Source: Saccoglossus kowalevskii | Lineage: Eukaryota > Hemichordata > Enteropneusta > Harrimaniidae | NCBI RefSeq assembly: GCF_000003605.2 | Contig: NW_003106599.1 | Span: 234,121-279,039 of the forward strand | Direction of reading: 5' to 3' | DNA: 44,919 nt | Translations under genes and position numbers: made by a program | Shown here: piece by piece, positions 25,061 through 37,656 of the stretch | Layout of the letters: each line of letters starts with the position of its first letter | Position numbering within the stretch: position 1 is the stretch's first letter | Notes under the pieces: generated by a model | The model's input: only the letters and a program-made list of their open reading frames with translations | Told to the model about the DNA's origin: nothing | The model's database searches: none

Positions 25061-28000
25061 CTGCGCGTGTGTGTTCGCGTTGACGTCCTCTTCTCAAATC
25101 GACCCCGTTCAAGAATCCGAACTAAAATGAGCTAGAATAAATAATTTTTTTATCCTACACAAGATCGGTAATAAAATATAAATTATCATTTGACGTGTGT
25201 TGTGCAAACAGTTTGGCAAAAGTTTAACTTGGACTTGGTCATATGTTTATCTACCGTCTGCGATCGACTTGATACGAATTAATTTATTTCTTAAATTTCC
25301 ACAAAATATTTTTTACATTTGTATTTCTGTTTCAAGCACAGATTAATATTCGTCAAACTTTTTGGCGCGTGGGCGATTTTGTTATTTTTTCGCCAATGTA
25401 ATGTCTGTGTTTACTCAGGCCACCGATAGTGGCAGATGCGGTTACATTATGCAAATTAGGTGACCCGTGTCAATGATCGGTCCGAACTTGCCACACATCG
25501 CAGACAGTACAAAACGTACCAACAATCACACAGACTAAGAGGTCATTCTTTCGTTTTCTCAAGGAAATGTTTCCAACGACAACGGATCTCCTTTAATGGC
25601 AGCGTCGCATTCTCGTCTCGACACGTCTTAAATTCTCGTTAAGTTTTGTCTGTTTTATCGTCAATAATTCAGTTTTTTGGCAATTTTATGCTCTCCTGTC
25701 GAATCCGGAATTTACAGTTAACGATATGGAGCTTGTAAAACCAGTACCGCCTGCGATAAGGGGGTATTAAACTTTTCCGTTGCTAGGCCACGGATAAATG
25801 TCAATGTGTGCTTCACCCCAAGGTACTGCCTGTACCACCCTATGTCCCATCGCCGTTTTTATTCACATTCTTAAATAATTGTATTCAACTTGAACGTTTC
25901 TAAATACCAGAACCACTTAATATTCAATGTAAACAGCTAGTATGCAGAAGTATTAAAAAGGCGACAATAACAATTTATAAATATTTATGAATTGTTTTAT
26001 TTCAATAAGTGAATCACACTCGTAATAATCGCAACACGACAAAATGGCGGATTAACTACACAACTATGAGACCTAAATACAACAATTTTAAACTATTTTC
26101 GTTATCGGTTACACATGTTATCACGTCTTAAAATCGAAGATAAGAGATGTGACTGTGTATAACCGAATACGTCTTTTGTCTACAAATATTTTTACAACCG
26201 AATTATATGTCGTATTTCATCGCTTACCGACGTTTGATGTGACTGGGGCCTAGAGGGTGTCCCCTTGTCCCCAATATCGGTGGGGTTACTGAGCAAACAA
26301 GACTACAATTTATAACCAATGCACACTCATTGCAAAGCTTTAGATACAGCCTTGAAGCGATTTATAAATGAAATAGGACATTTGGTCGGCCCAAAGGTCG
26401 CGCTCGTAGCCGATTTATTTTATTTATAGCGTTGTTAGCAGTCCGGACCCGCAGTCGAAGCCCCGATCATCAGCCCGAACGCAGGTGTGCTGGCCTCCCG
26501 ATCAAGTCACCGCGATGCAGCTACGTTTTTTTATCTTTCTCAGGCGAAGATGTCTGATTGCTTCCTGCGATGGTCCACTAAGGCAGACGACCACTCCACA
26601 ACTGTTGATGTTTTGCTTGTGCCGCCAACTTGACAAGTTCGGGCTGCTGTTGATACGATGTGAGAGGTGACGAAGATACATAGTCGTTTGAACAGCTCTG
26701 CCACGCCTAGCATATTCTTCTTGATGCCCGGTAAACTCAATCAGGCATACTGACAGCGCATTGACGTAGTCTGTGTCGTATTGACACCGCTGTGAGATTT
26801 TGATTTGGTAATTGTACATCATTTTGCTTTCAAATTTGAAATTTCGTTGAAAAAACCTGACTATAGTAAAAGCGGGAATCTCCGCCGAAGCTGATCGTTT
26901 TCTTTTTCATTTCTAGCGTTTCAAAATGTAGTCTTATATGGTGCCTTTTATTATCCTAAAGCCCATTTTAACAATGATAAGTCCGTTGTGTCGAATAATT
27001 ACAGTTCGCAAAGCTGCAATTTCTAAAACGCGCCGAGATTGAAACGCGGGATTGACACACCCCGATTTGTTAACTGGAGTAGGGTTAGGACTTTCTATCT
27101 ACGAACGATGTGTGCATATACTAATGTAGTGCGGACGTGTGGAACGTGTCACCTTTATGACCCCTTAGCATAGCTGCCCTACATTGTATTTTGACATTGA
27201 AGCGGCAGTCGCATTTTATCAAAAAAAATATACAAAAAAGGGGAACAAAAAAAGTAGTCAATCCGTGTATATTCAATCGCATGTGTAAATATATTCCTGA
27301 ATTTGATAATAAATTAGTAGACGTACTATATGCAGGAGAAGGGGTGACAAAGCGACATTACGCGAATATATCAGTATAAAATAATTTATTATGATCAGGA
27401 ACCCTCAAATTTGTAAAAAAAAAAAAATATATGTATGTATTTCTGAATACGAGTTTCCATATTTCGCGTTCGCGTTTTTGTCCCGCGGACTGATACGCCG
27501 ACCAATGCCTCGGGCTTTGCGTATCTTGATCGACTCGGAAAACTGATGAAGGCGACTTCTGTCTTGACAAGGATTCCCAAACTGCCTCGATTTTGACCTG
27601 TAATGAGAACAATGCCGAATTAATTATGTGTGTTACCAATCTTTGACTACCTTCCCAACTAGCGATGCATGCATAGCAAGTCCCGTGGCAAACCAGATGC
27701 AATCGGCTAGCGATTCATTCATTAAATAAATTGTTTTTAATTATGAAAAGTACCAGTTTACGTACGCGGTCGCCGTTGCTGTTCGGATGCCCTGTTCTCG
27801 TGTGGATATTTCTCAGTTTCTACACAAACTTATATAACATTTCGGAAAAAAAATCTCTTGATAAGTCGACAGGGGCGATACAATGAATTTAATATTATCA
27901 TTTTTTGACGCAGTTTCGTGAGACATGGTGTCCACCCTTTGTATAGATAAACATTTCAAATTTCGAACTACATACTACCCACTCCCTGCTCGGATGATGC

Positions 28001-28345
28001 TTAACCATAAACCGTTCTTTGAGCAATAAAATAACCGCTGTGCATAGCTATCCCAACAAAATGGGGTCGGGCAAAAATGAACACTATAGTTATAACCTAC
28101 CAACTGTAAATTCATGCGTAATGTTTTTTGTACTTTACAATCTGTTTGCAAAATATTCGTGTTTCTGAATGTATGTTGCACTTATTGGACATTTTTTTTT
28201 TCTTTTTGCATTCTAAGTACGAATTGCAAACTTATCATAGTGCGCAATTCGGTGAAACAGTTAAACAGTTACATGCTGTTGAAGCGGGAGTTATTTGACA
28301 TAGACATTGAACAAAATTTTTAAATAAATGTATGTTTTGCACCAA
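25061..28345. other. Intergenic DNA between the 25-kb island and mir-10
   Basis: No gene is recognised. ATGGCGG lies at 26044-26050 and an octamer ATGCAAAT at 25449-25456. Short reading frames near 26.5 and 27.5 kb show no domain signature. The mir-10 primary transcript may begin in this interval, but no promoter can be assigned. Confidence 0.5.
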
Positions 28346-28406
28346 AACGATGGCGGGAAAAAAATACGTCTTTTGTGCAACGAAGACGCCAGGTGATATA
28401 TCTCCA

Positions 28407-28480
28407 CCAACCTCTACCCTGTAGATCCGAATTTGTGGTACGTACATTTTCACGAATTCGTTTCTACCGGTGACAGGTAG
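28407..28480 (+). ncRNA. mir-10: mir-10 precursor microRNA
   Basis: The 5p arm at 28415-28437 begins TACCCTGTAGATCCG and matches the deeply conserved bilaterian miR-10-5p over its whole 23 nt, including the seed ACCCUGU. After a loop near 28438-28450, the 3p arm at about 28451-28472 begins CACGAATTCG. It pairs with CGAATTTGTG of the 5p arm over ten positions with one G-U wobble. Pairing resumes as GUAGA with TCTAC, and the stem is closed by outer pairs such as CCTCT with ACAGG. In Hox clusters of many bilaterians mir-10 lies between Hox5 and Hox4 on the Hox strand, exactly as here, and it targets Hox mRNAs in several animals. The 3p arm differs from the vertebrate and fly ones I know, as is usual for the star strand. 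Confidence 0.97.
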
Positions 28481-28538
28481 CTGCGAGGACACAACAACAC
28501 CGAGGCCGCGGCCTAATTCGTCATCATAGTCCCGCCAT

Positions 28539-29448
28539 TGTGATACGATGTGACACATCTTTTATCTTCTGTATTTACTAGCGTTATTCACTTTTTTTCA
28601 AGCGAATAATAATATGAATCTATATAACACAGTGGTGTAAGTTGTCGTTTGTGTGTACGTGTAGCCAGCGTTTCTGAACGCGTCGATGATTGGTAAAACG
28701 GACGGGTGTCAGACTAACACGATGCCCAAGGTGGGCGCAACATGCGACCGCGTTGTGTACTATTTCTTTAAAACAATAGATCGACTAAAAGGGGCAATAA
28801 AACAGTGACAATTATCATTACAATCGGAGCGCTAAACATCAAAGTGAACGGAGTGTCATTACCACTACCCTAGTTACTTTTTATTTGAAACGCACACGCC
28901 AAGGAAAGTCGCATTTATTTAACAGCTGCGTCGTCAACTAACTGTGTCTTCAGCTCACCTTGAAAATCGATCTTTGTGTGTGTTTTTTTACGGAAAAATC
29001 AATTTAAATGGAAAACAAATTCGGCAACGAGATATTAGCTTTGTACGCCTCATTCGGGCAGCGACTTTTCAAATAAAACACGCACATTTTGCCCGATTTC
29101 GATCGCGAAAGCAATTTTAAGCAAGTAAAATAATCTCTGTATTTTGTCGTTAACGAATACGTAATATTAACTAACTGCCGCTATCATTGTCATGCATGGA
29201 TGGCAATTTAAAATTGTTGCTGTTAGTTTCAAATGAGTCGAACATGTTATATCCCTGCTTGGCTTGCTTAAGTCGGAACTTTCCCGCCAATAAAGGCGCT
29301 TTGCATAGAGAGATACTCTAGCTATTCTCGATTTATATAGACATTTAACATTGACGATATTCCTCTGATTCGAATAAAATCGTGTATATACATAAATTGT
29401 CATTTATTTATTTATTTTAAAAAAGATAGAACGAGAGAGGGGGAGAGG

Positions 29449-29522
<74 letters not shown>

Positions 29523-32500
29523 TTCGTACTCGACACGACATAATGATGGGCTGCTACGGTATATCACAGTGTCAAATAACATTATATACATTGTCAGTGA
29601 CAACAGTTACCACACTATTGCGACAGTTTCAGCAGTCCTATCACATCACACTCCAGTCAGTTACACCTGTGTCGGCAAATATGCCGCCAACGAACCCATT
29701 TTCGTTCAAAACGGATGCAACATCCAATGTACCTAGTAAAATACCGACGGTTCGACAGAGTCAATAGTTGTATACGAAATTATACTACGAATTATTTTGT
29801 GGGGTTAAAATGTGAATTACAAAATGCAGAATTTGCAGTGTCGCCTTGTTCAAATTTGATAAATTCCTTGCCATGGAGACGGGGAGATTCGAAGGACGCA
29901 GGAAAACCCACACGTAAGAATCATGGTGTCGATCGCCTCAGCTATCTATCCATGTAGAACAGAACGTGGAAAACAGCTTTTGCAAATGTTGTGTCGGCTT
30001 CGAAGATGAAACACAAATGTTTTTTTTTTTCTGTTTTTTTTTTGTTTTTTTCAAGATGCAGTTTTTCTGTTTAACATGGTTTTTTCTCTACACATGCTTA
30101 CTGCCTCGCTTCATGGCCCACCATATTGTCTGCTTTCTGTGGCTGAGATCAACCCTCTCACAAATGGCTGTCTAATATCATACCCAGAATCGCTGTCATA
30201 TTTCACCACTTAAATGCGATTTTAAAATTTGGCTGATCGAGGTATTTTTTATAGAGTGAATTACGACATCACAGTTCGATAACAACACAATTTCGTTAGT
30301 TTAGTCAGGGGGGGGGGTGCAAGGCATACTTTGATGTTGACGTAGACCCGGCCTTGCAATGCTCACTATGCCGTGCAATGTTTTGAAACTGCGTTACCTG
30401 TATCTCGAGTGATAGATGTTGTTAGGACATATCCCTCGTTTCACAATTAAAGTGCGTATTTAAGTCACAGAGCGACGGGAGACGGTCCGATTTCGGGTAC
30501 AGAGTCGACAGGTGGAGAGCACAATTGTGGTGTACAGCGCACCCGAATTTGAATCAGTTCTAGACTGTTTGTAGGGTAACCCCGACTGATAAATGCTGGA
30601 CTAACTCGGACAAATATCAGAAGCCAGTTAAAAACAATAAATTTTACAAAGGGTCGAAGACGTCACAAGACGCCGGGTCAGTCCCCGACCGGCGGACCAG
30701 AGTCCGTCCGATAAATCTTCACCAACCTTGGAAACCTCAGAAATGCGCCTTTTCATTCAGCCCAAACCGACTCGCATTTTCACACGTATTTGTTAAAGTT
30801 GTTCTCGCAAATTGTACATTTTTTATTAGGTTTCGTTCGTTTGTTTAAGGTTTTATTGACGGGAAGAACTTGAATTATGTATGACGTCGACTGACGTGAA
30901 GGTGGTATTCTACATATTCAGAGTTAGTTGTATGTAGATTTGGTCGACATTTTCTCAGATAAAGGATGCATTGACCCCGTGACCAGACAAGTAAACTGCG
31001 TACACAAATTCACCAAAGGTCATTTTTTCCTTCACGATTGTCGTCTGCTAAAATAACATGTATATTTCTGACGGCCTTAGCATAAAAAAGATGAAGATGT
31101 ATATATATACTTTTAGATTGCAAATAGAATATTCAAAAATGACAAATTTTTAAGTAAAAATATAACTGATATAAATAAAAACGTCAAAGAGTTTTTTTTT
31201 GTTTTTTTTTTTGGTGGAATTTGTTTCACTTCGTGAGTCTGGATCATACTAAGCCGGTCATGTCACTTACAAACTCATAAATTCAGCTTTGTTTATGTCG
31301 CGTTCAATTATCGGGCGGCAGACGACACTCAAAAACTAGAGCCACATAAATGTTCCCCGATTTTCCGATAGTGACGTGTTCTTGCTTCTTGCATACTAAT
31401 TAGTCCGTCTTTTTCATTTCATCCACCTCATCGAAGTATAATTACGGATTTAGCCTCACTTATGTCTGTCTCGGGGTCAACTCCAGTTGAAATCCGCTGT
31501 AAGTCGTAAAACTTTACGACCATCTCCTCAATGTTTTCACAATGATCGTATGTATGTTTGTTTGTTAACACATTCCTCAGGTAAACCAAAAAAAAAAAGA
31601 GAGCACGGGTGTGTGTATATCCCGTGTATCGTCCTCGTCCGAGAAATAACGGCATTTGGTTTTGAGAAAGTTGTCGAAAAAGTCGAAAATCTTGAATATG
31701 GTTTCTATAATGTATTCACAATTAACAATTCATGGATGGAGACAACCCATTCCTACTGATATGTTTTCTATATATATCCATAAACTTATCCTACTAGATT
31801 ACAATTTGCGATAGAAGCTACCAATTTGAATCCAGAGATGCCGCACCACGTCGAATCTCCCCCCACTTTCAATTATTTGTAAATAATTGTGTGCAATATA
31901 ATCAGAACAATGTTGAGTTTTGTTGGTTTTATTTATAGATAGTTGGCTCAGTCTGCGCACGCGCACTGGAGCAAGTTTTGCACGTCCATGGCGACGGGCT
32001 GCACTTGTGCGTTGACATCATATTTGCAGTTGCGTATTTCAAAAACATCGCAAGGAGAAATGAATGACTCTATATTTTTATACTGAAATGAAAGATGTGT
32101 GAGTGTGACATCGAGTGTTTGTTCGATGTCTGGCCTTGACACATGTGAGCTACTTCTCACTAAATTTTCTTCACGTGACGGGGTCACGGGGTCACCGAAA
32201 CCAACATCGTGCAAACACATCGGATGATTTATAACATTTACACCTGTGTTTGTCGTCATAGTAACAACTATCCTCGACAGTTACCGAGGTGGCGCAGTTC
32301 ACAAAAAGTCTCAGGGATTTAGTTGTCGTGCTCCCCTTCGCGACAGGTGTGCCGGCATAGTATTGACGGGGGATTTTTCTCGGGGCGGGGGGGGGGGGGG
32401 CTATGACGTATCATTGTAAGACACGTGTGGCTGGAGAGGGCAGTCGTCATGTTTTTCCTGTTACAGAGTATTACCCGGCGTAACACCCTTTTATGTAACA

Positions 32501-33753
32501 AAAACGTAAATTTTTATTAAGTGAAAGTTCTTTTTTCATCGGTTCTCATTATGAATATGTGCACGTTCTTGTTGTTATGGAAACACGACAGTACATGTCA
32601 TTCACAGCAAAATGCGTGACCACTTTGATCTTTTGGTATTATATTTATTTATTTTTTTTTTTTATTAGACGCATAAAATCCTTAGGAAAGGATAAAAAGG
32701 GTCTTACAGAAAGAAATTAAAAAACTACAATCTAAAAATAAAAACAAAAAATAAAAACTTTTCTAAAAATATAAAACAAATCAAAAACAATAAAGACAAT
32801 TTGCAGTCAATGATGAATATAGAATATAGAATGAACACACAATGTAGCCTAATACACTGATAGTTGTTGCTGTTTTGTTCCATAGCTGTTTTTTTTAGGA
32901 AGACAGCTAAGGCTGGTGCTAGAGTATGGTTTCCCCGAATCAAAATGAATTTATTCTGACTATTTTCTTTATCAAAATTTGGAACTTTATTTTGTGCTGT
33001 CAGGAATAATTCGTCTCTATGGTGATTGTAAGCTGGACATTACATTACAAAATGTTGATCATCCTCATTAAGACGACGATGTTCGGACGGTAGATGATTA
33101 TGGTGCGAGCCTGTTTTTGTTGGTTGGGTGGTTTCTTTTTTTTTGTTGAAGTGTTTGTGGTAATTATATACAGTATATATATCTTCAATCATTATCGAGA
33201 TTCTCGTTGAATAGATCCAATCTTTCTTGAATATAGGTTGTTATCGTCGGCGTTTCTCCGTTCGATTTAAACTCGAACTTTGTTTGACTAATTTGCGGTT
33301 TCAGATATTTTTAAATTATGACTAACAATGTATTGTACCTCATTCCCTCATTGCCTTCCCGAAACACCAGATCCAAATAATATTTTAAATTAATCTGTTT
33401 CGCTGTCAATAGTATATTTACAAATTTCTTGATATTCGAGGAAAACAATTGTTGAGAAATCAAACATTTGTTCTTTGAAAAACGAATATTTAGGCCCGAA
33501 TAATTTAAGATGATATCATTTTGACAACACGCCGCACGAGGGCGCTATTATAAATATGGACAACCTGGCACTACATACATACACTCGCCCAATGGTGGTG
33601 ACATATTACGGGCTGCCCCGAGGCGGACGGGAAATGTTTAATTTACAGTAACCAGTTCCGCTCAGTCGCCATACAGACATCGCTATTAAAATACAAAAAC
33701 TACAAAAGTACATTTCACGGTCAAAAAGACTACTATTTTTTTATTCAAAGAAA
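28539..33753. other. Intergenic DNA downstream of mir-10
   Basis: No gene is recognised. It contains the (GA)n tract at 29451-29518, T-rich runs near 30018-30052, a G10 tract at 30308-30317, a GC-rich patch with two small hairpins near 30671-30706, a G14 tract at 32387-32400, and CACGTG at 32172 and 32422. Confidence 0.55.
29432..29518. repeat. (GA)n microsatellite
   Basis: An imperfect purine-rich lead-in is followed by an uninterrupted GA dinucleotide tract at 29451-29518, about 34 units. It lies 1 kb downstream of mir-10. GA repeats can bind GAGA-factor-like proteins in some animals and can form triplex DNA. No role is shown here. Confidence 0.95.
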
Positions 33754-34094
33754 GTTTCTGCAATGTTACATGCATTTATGTTTCTGCAATGTTACATGCA
33801 TTGATATTTCAGCAATGTTGTATACATTAATGTTCTGTAATGTTACATACATTAATGTTTCTGTAGTGTTACATACATTAATGTTTCTGTAATGTTACAT
33901 ACATTAATGTTCTGTAATGTTACATAGTTTAATATTTCTGCAATATTTCATACATTTCTTTGATGTTTCACACATTAATGTTTCTGTAATTTTACATGCA
34001 TTTTTCATATAATAATGTTACATACATCAAGGTATGTAATGTTGNNNNNNNNNNNNNNNNNNNNNNNNNNNNNNNNNNNNNNNNNNNNNNNNNN

Positions 34095-34133
<39 letters not shown>

Positions 34134-34200
34134 ATGAATGTGTCTGTATTATTACATACATTAATGTTTCTGTAATGTTGCATACAATTCTGTAATGTCA
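33754..34200. repeat. Minisatellite with a unit of about 26 bp, broken by an assembly gap
   Basis: About eleven degenerate copies of a unit like GTTTCTGTAATGTTACATAC plus ATTAAT run from 33754 to the gap at 34045. Two to three further copies follow from about 34133. The array therefore spans the gap, so its true length is unknown. Confidence 0.85.
34045..34094. other. Assembly gap (50 N)
   Basis: Exactly 50 undetermined bases, a common placeholder length, lie inside a minisatellite. A run of 38 A residues (34095-34132) abuts its right edge and may be a genomic homopolymer or a sequencing/assembly artefact. Confidence 0.98.
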
Positions 34201-34675
34201 CGATATACACGATGTCATGTTGTGTTTCTCCACGCACCACATGGAACATGTGATGGAAATGATGGAAATGCTTCAAAGAACCGATAAAATGACGACCAGT
34301 GCTCTAATTATCACTAATACTGTCTCCGTCGATTTGTGGGGGGGGGGGGCATAAATATAATGACTCTCAGTAAAATATGACGTCATCTAATACAAAAATC
34401 GAAAACGGATCGAAAAAAATTTTGTAAATATAATCTAAAACGTCAGTGTTTTTGTTTACGTGCTGGATAACGTATTCCACTTTCTGCTAAGAATGTAATT
34501 TGTATGTTGATAACAGAACAAAAGTCTGTTTCCACACACACTTGTTATCTAACTACATCGATATGTATAACGTTGCTTACAGTCCACATGATGTACATTC
34601 CCCAAATTATATTTGAATCAATTATTTTTCAACTCTACTCAAAACTACACATAAGGAAATAAAGAATAGTAACAT
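34201..34675. other. Intergenic DNA
   Basis: No gene is seen. It contains a G12 tract at 34338-34349 and a CRE-like TGACGTCAT near 34379. Confidence 0.5.
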
Positions 34676-34808
34676 TTAAAGGGCGGCAGTCGTCGTGCCG
34701 CGTCATGTTCGATATGGGACTCATAGCGACGTATACAACGCGTGTAAAATACATTGTTTGTTTACATGAAATTCGAACACGCGCTGCGCGACGATAACTG
34801 CGCTTTAA
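34676..34808 (+). mobile_element. TTAA-flanked MITE, copy 2 (133 bp)
   Basis: Same family, length and orientation as the element at 22974-23106. Its right terminal repeat has the variant GACGATAACTGCGCTTTAA in place of the TAACACCGCG form. Both edges carry TTAA. Confidence 0.85.
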
Positions 34809-36734
34809 ACAAATCCAGGATATTATTAGTTACTCTAGATACTGTATGACTGAAGGCGCATTAACTGCGTTTGCCGCCATTTTTTCATATTTTTAATCTA
34901 ATATTTAGTAATCTGTTACCCATATTTGACCTTTGACACGCCAAATGAAAAGAAACATCGTGGTGTGTCGTATACCATGGCTTGTATTCATGATTATAAT
35001 ATGCAAATAGCTAACAAATATGATTTTGGGTTGACAAGCCAAGAAAGAATGTCCCATTTTTTTTACCTCATCCGAGTTCACAGGTCATAGGTCAAATACA
35101 TAGTTGAAATCGAAAGTTGTATTGTTTGTAGTCTAGAGGTCATGATTCACTAACAATGACATTTTCTCAGTTATTTACTAACCCCCCTCCCCCCGTAACA
35201 TTTCAAGTAGGATATCAACTAAGTTGAAACATTTTTAAAAAAATACTAAACAAAAATGAAGTTAAAAAGAAAAATTATTGCTGGTATATGGAGGCAAAAA
35301 CACCCCCCCAATAAAGTACCCGGATGTGTGACCTTTATGGACTATACTGATCAACAGAATGTTCCGTACCAGTCCCGATGTCATTCAGTGTGCTATCAAC
35401 CGTGAAACCACATACCGCGTCTACAATGTGAGATATTATTATTATTGTTCACAAAAAATAAAAAAAAACGTTGATACACATAAATGGCGGACATGCTAAT
35501 GTTATTATGACTCACATTTCCCTTGCACGAAACTGAAAATTTGCGATTGAAATGACCCCGCCCTTTTTGTCAGTTAACACGTGAACGCCTATGTATTGAT
35601 CACGTTGTCTGTTAAACAAATAAATTATGAAAAAAATATGTGCAAAATAGTGCACAACCAATTTATAGAAAAACGCTTACAGCATTCTGTAATTGACGAG
35701 CTCAAAATAGAGTGGACGTTCGGAATGGTTATCAGAAACACACGCGGATGGTTAACATTTCTAGCACATTCAATCCCGATGTAATTTAGAGGAAATGGTT
35801 GTCTTCTAGTTAACAGACACGTGACACCTGTTTCAACCCAGCTGCTCTATATTCGTGGTTTGTTCAAATAGCTGGGCTTCAGTGCAGTCAACATTTTATC
35901 TGATTGACAAAGCCTCCAGCCATTAGCCAATCACATTTTGAGATCAAATGACGTCACAGACAGGTGCCATTCTTGTGGTTCATACTTAGTTATTTGCGAC
36001 AGTAAAAGAGTAATGTAAATAATTATTTTTATTTGTTTGTCTATGCTGGATAACTTGGCAACGCTATGCCTGAGACTAAAAAAGATCAGCGCTAATGCGC
36101 ATGGGCTTCGAATTTTTGGTACATACTATAAATTCGTGAAAAAAAAACCGTCGGCATTTTTTACATTGGTTTCCATAGTGAAATTACGTCATCATATTTT
36201 GAAACTTTGCCTGTATATGGTTACTGAAAGGTGAATATTTTTTAGAATTCAAGTTGTCAAAACAATCGCGCATAACACCAATATTATAGCATATTCAAAG
36301 GAAATTCCACTCTCACAATGCATTGTCAATGGCAAGCCCAGAATTTATCTTAAACATAAAAATGGCTAAAATATGATTAAAATAATAAATTGTCAGCAAC
36401 CCTAAACAAGTTGGGGTCTATGATACTATAATATTTTTAAAAATGTTAGTTATAAATACAATAATGAGGGCCATTAATTTTGACAGTTTTGAAACCGATC
36501 AATCATGTTAGTTGTCATGGTAATGATATTGTCTCATTTCTCACATATTCCGCGCGGTTACTTGGGATGAACAGTATGTACAGTAACTGGAAGACTAAAC
36601 ATTTCGACGTCAAGAGATTAACAATAATAATAATAATAATTATGAAAATTATGAATTTAATTATGCAAAATTATGAATTTCGTAAAAAAAAAATAGTATA
36701 CTCACAATAATGCATAAAATTAAAAGGCGCTGCA
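34809..36734. other. Intergenic DNA, no gene recognised
   Basis: It contains CCGCCAT at 34874-34880, octamer ATGCAAAT at 35001-35008, ATGGCGG at 35484-35490, CACGTG at 35578 and 35818, and a CRE-like TGACGTCA near 35950. The reading frames show no domain. Confidence 0.5.
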
Positions 36735-37270
36735 AATATTTTGTTTATATTCATCCTCGTTCGTAGGTAGTCTTGTTACAGTCTCTACAAGAGTCTCCCA
36801 ATATGTATCATATTTCTACTTGGCAAATTTTTGTCAGGGTATCTCATCAAATCCGACATTTTGTTTATTTATCCTCGTTCGTAGCTAATCATGCTATAGT
36901 TTCAACAGTAGTCTCCCACATGTGTATCACATCTCTACTTGGAAAATTGTTTGTCAGGGTACCTCATCAAATCCGACATTTTTTTATTAACCTCGTTCGT
37001 AACTAGTCATGCTATAGTCTCAACAGCAGTCCCCCACATGTGTATCACAACCGTACTTGAGAAATTGGTTGTCTAGGTACCTCATCGAATTCGACATTTT
37101 TTTTCATTCTCGTTCGTAGCAAGTCATACTATAGTCTCAACAGCAGACTCCCACATATGTATCGCATCTCTACTTGGAAATTTGTTTGTCAAAGTGCTTC
37201 GTCAGTTTTCTTTTATTCATCGTCGCCCGTAGCTAGTAATGTTATAATCACTAAAACAGTCTATATATCC
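36735..37270. repeat. Tandem array with a 118-bp unit, about 4.3 copies
   Basis: Units marked by CCTCGTTCGTA-like starts begin at 36755, 36873, 36991, about 37108 and about 37221. Spacings are 118, 118, 117 and 113 bp, with a partial unit on the left. Shared blocks in each unit include CTATAGTCTCAACAG, CCCACATGTGTATCAC, TACTTGGAAAATTG and CATCAAATCCGACATTTT. Copies are diverged, the last most. The period is not a multiple of three and the frames do not persist, so it is not coding. Confidence 0.9.
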
Positions 37271-37656
37271 ATCTATCACCACGATTTGGCGGCTAAAGTT
37301 TCCGCGACATGTAAAATAATCGCTGGTCGAACTGTATCAATGCGGCGTGAATTGACTAGACGAGCATGAAATTGCAAACGTACAGGAATTACATCAACAA
37401 TGACTGCCTCGAGCTGTGTTTGCAATTTGTACAATTATGCAACAAAATATCCATCGAGTTTTGATAATACGAACCACATTTGTCACATTTTAAATGATTA
37501 ACTATTTCGTTTAAGATTTCCTTCAATAATTTACTGTTCGCTATTACATAATAAGTTGTGATTTATCGTTAAGAGTAACCGACATTGCAGTGCACCAATC
37601 ATTTGACGAAACGGACATAATACACTTTCTTGTTACATTCTTCATTATAATTATTC
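37271..37656. other. Spacer between two tandem arrays
   Basis: AT-rich, with no gene or repeat recognised. Confidence 0.5.

Noticed and set aside
29412..29603. Minus-strand frame rich in Ser-Leu repeats
   Set aside because: It is the (GA)n microsatellite read as TCTC codons.
33992..34276. Minus-strand frame across the N gap
   Set aside because: It is made of poly-A translated as poly-Phe plus undetermined bases.
36773..37369. Repeated similar peptides across the 118-bp array
   Set aside because: The period is not a multiple of three, frames shift between units and stops occur. It is non-coding tandem DNA.
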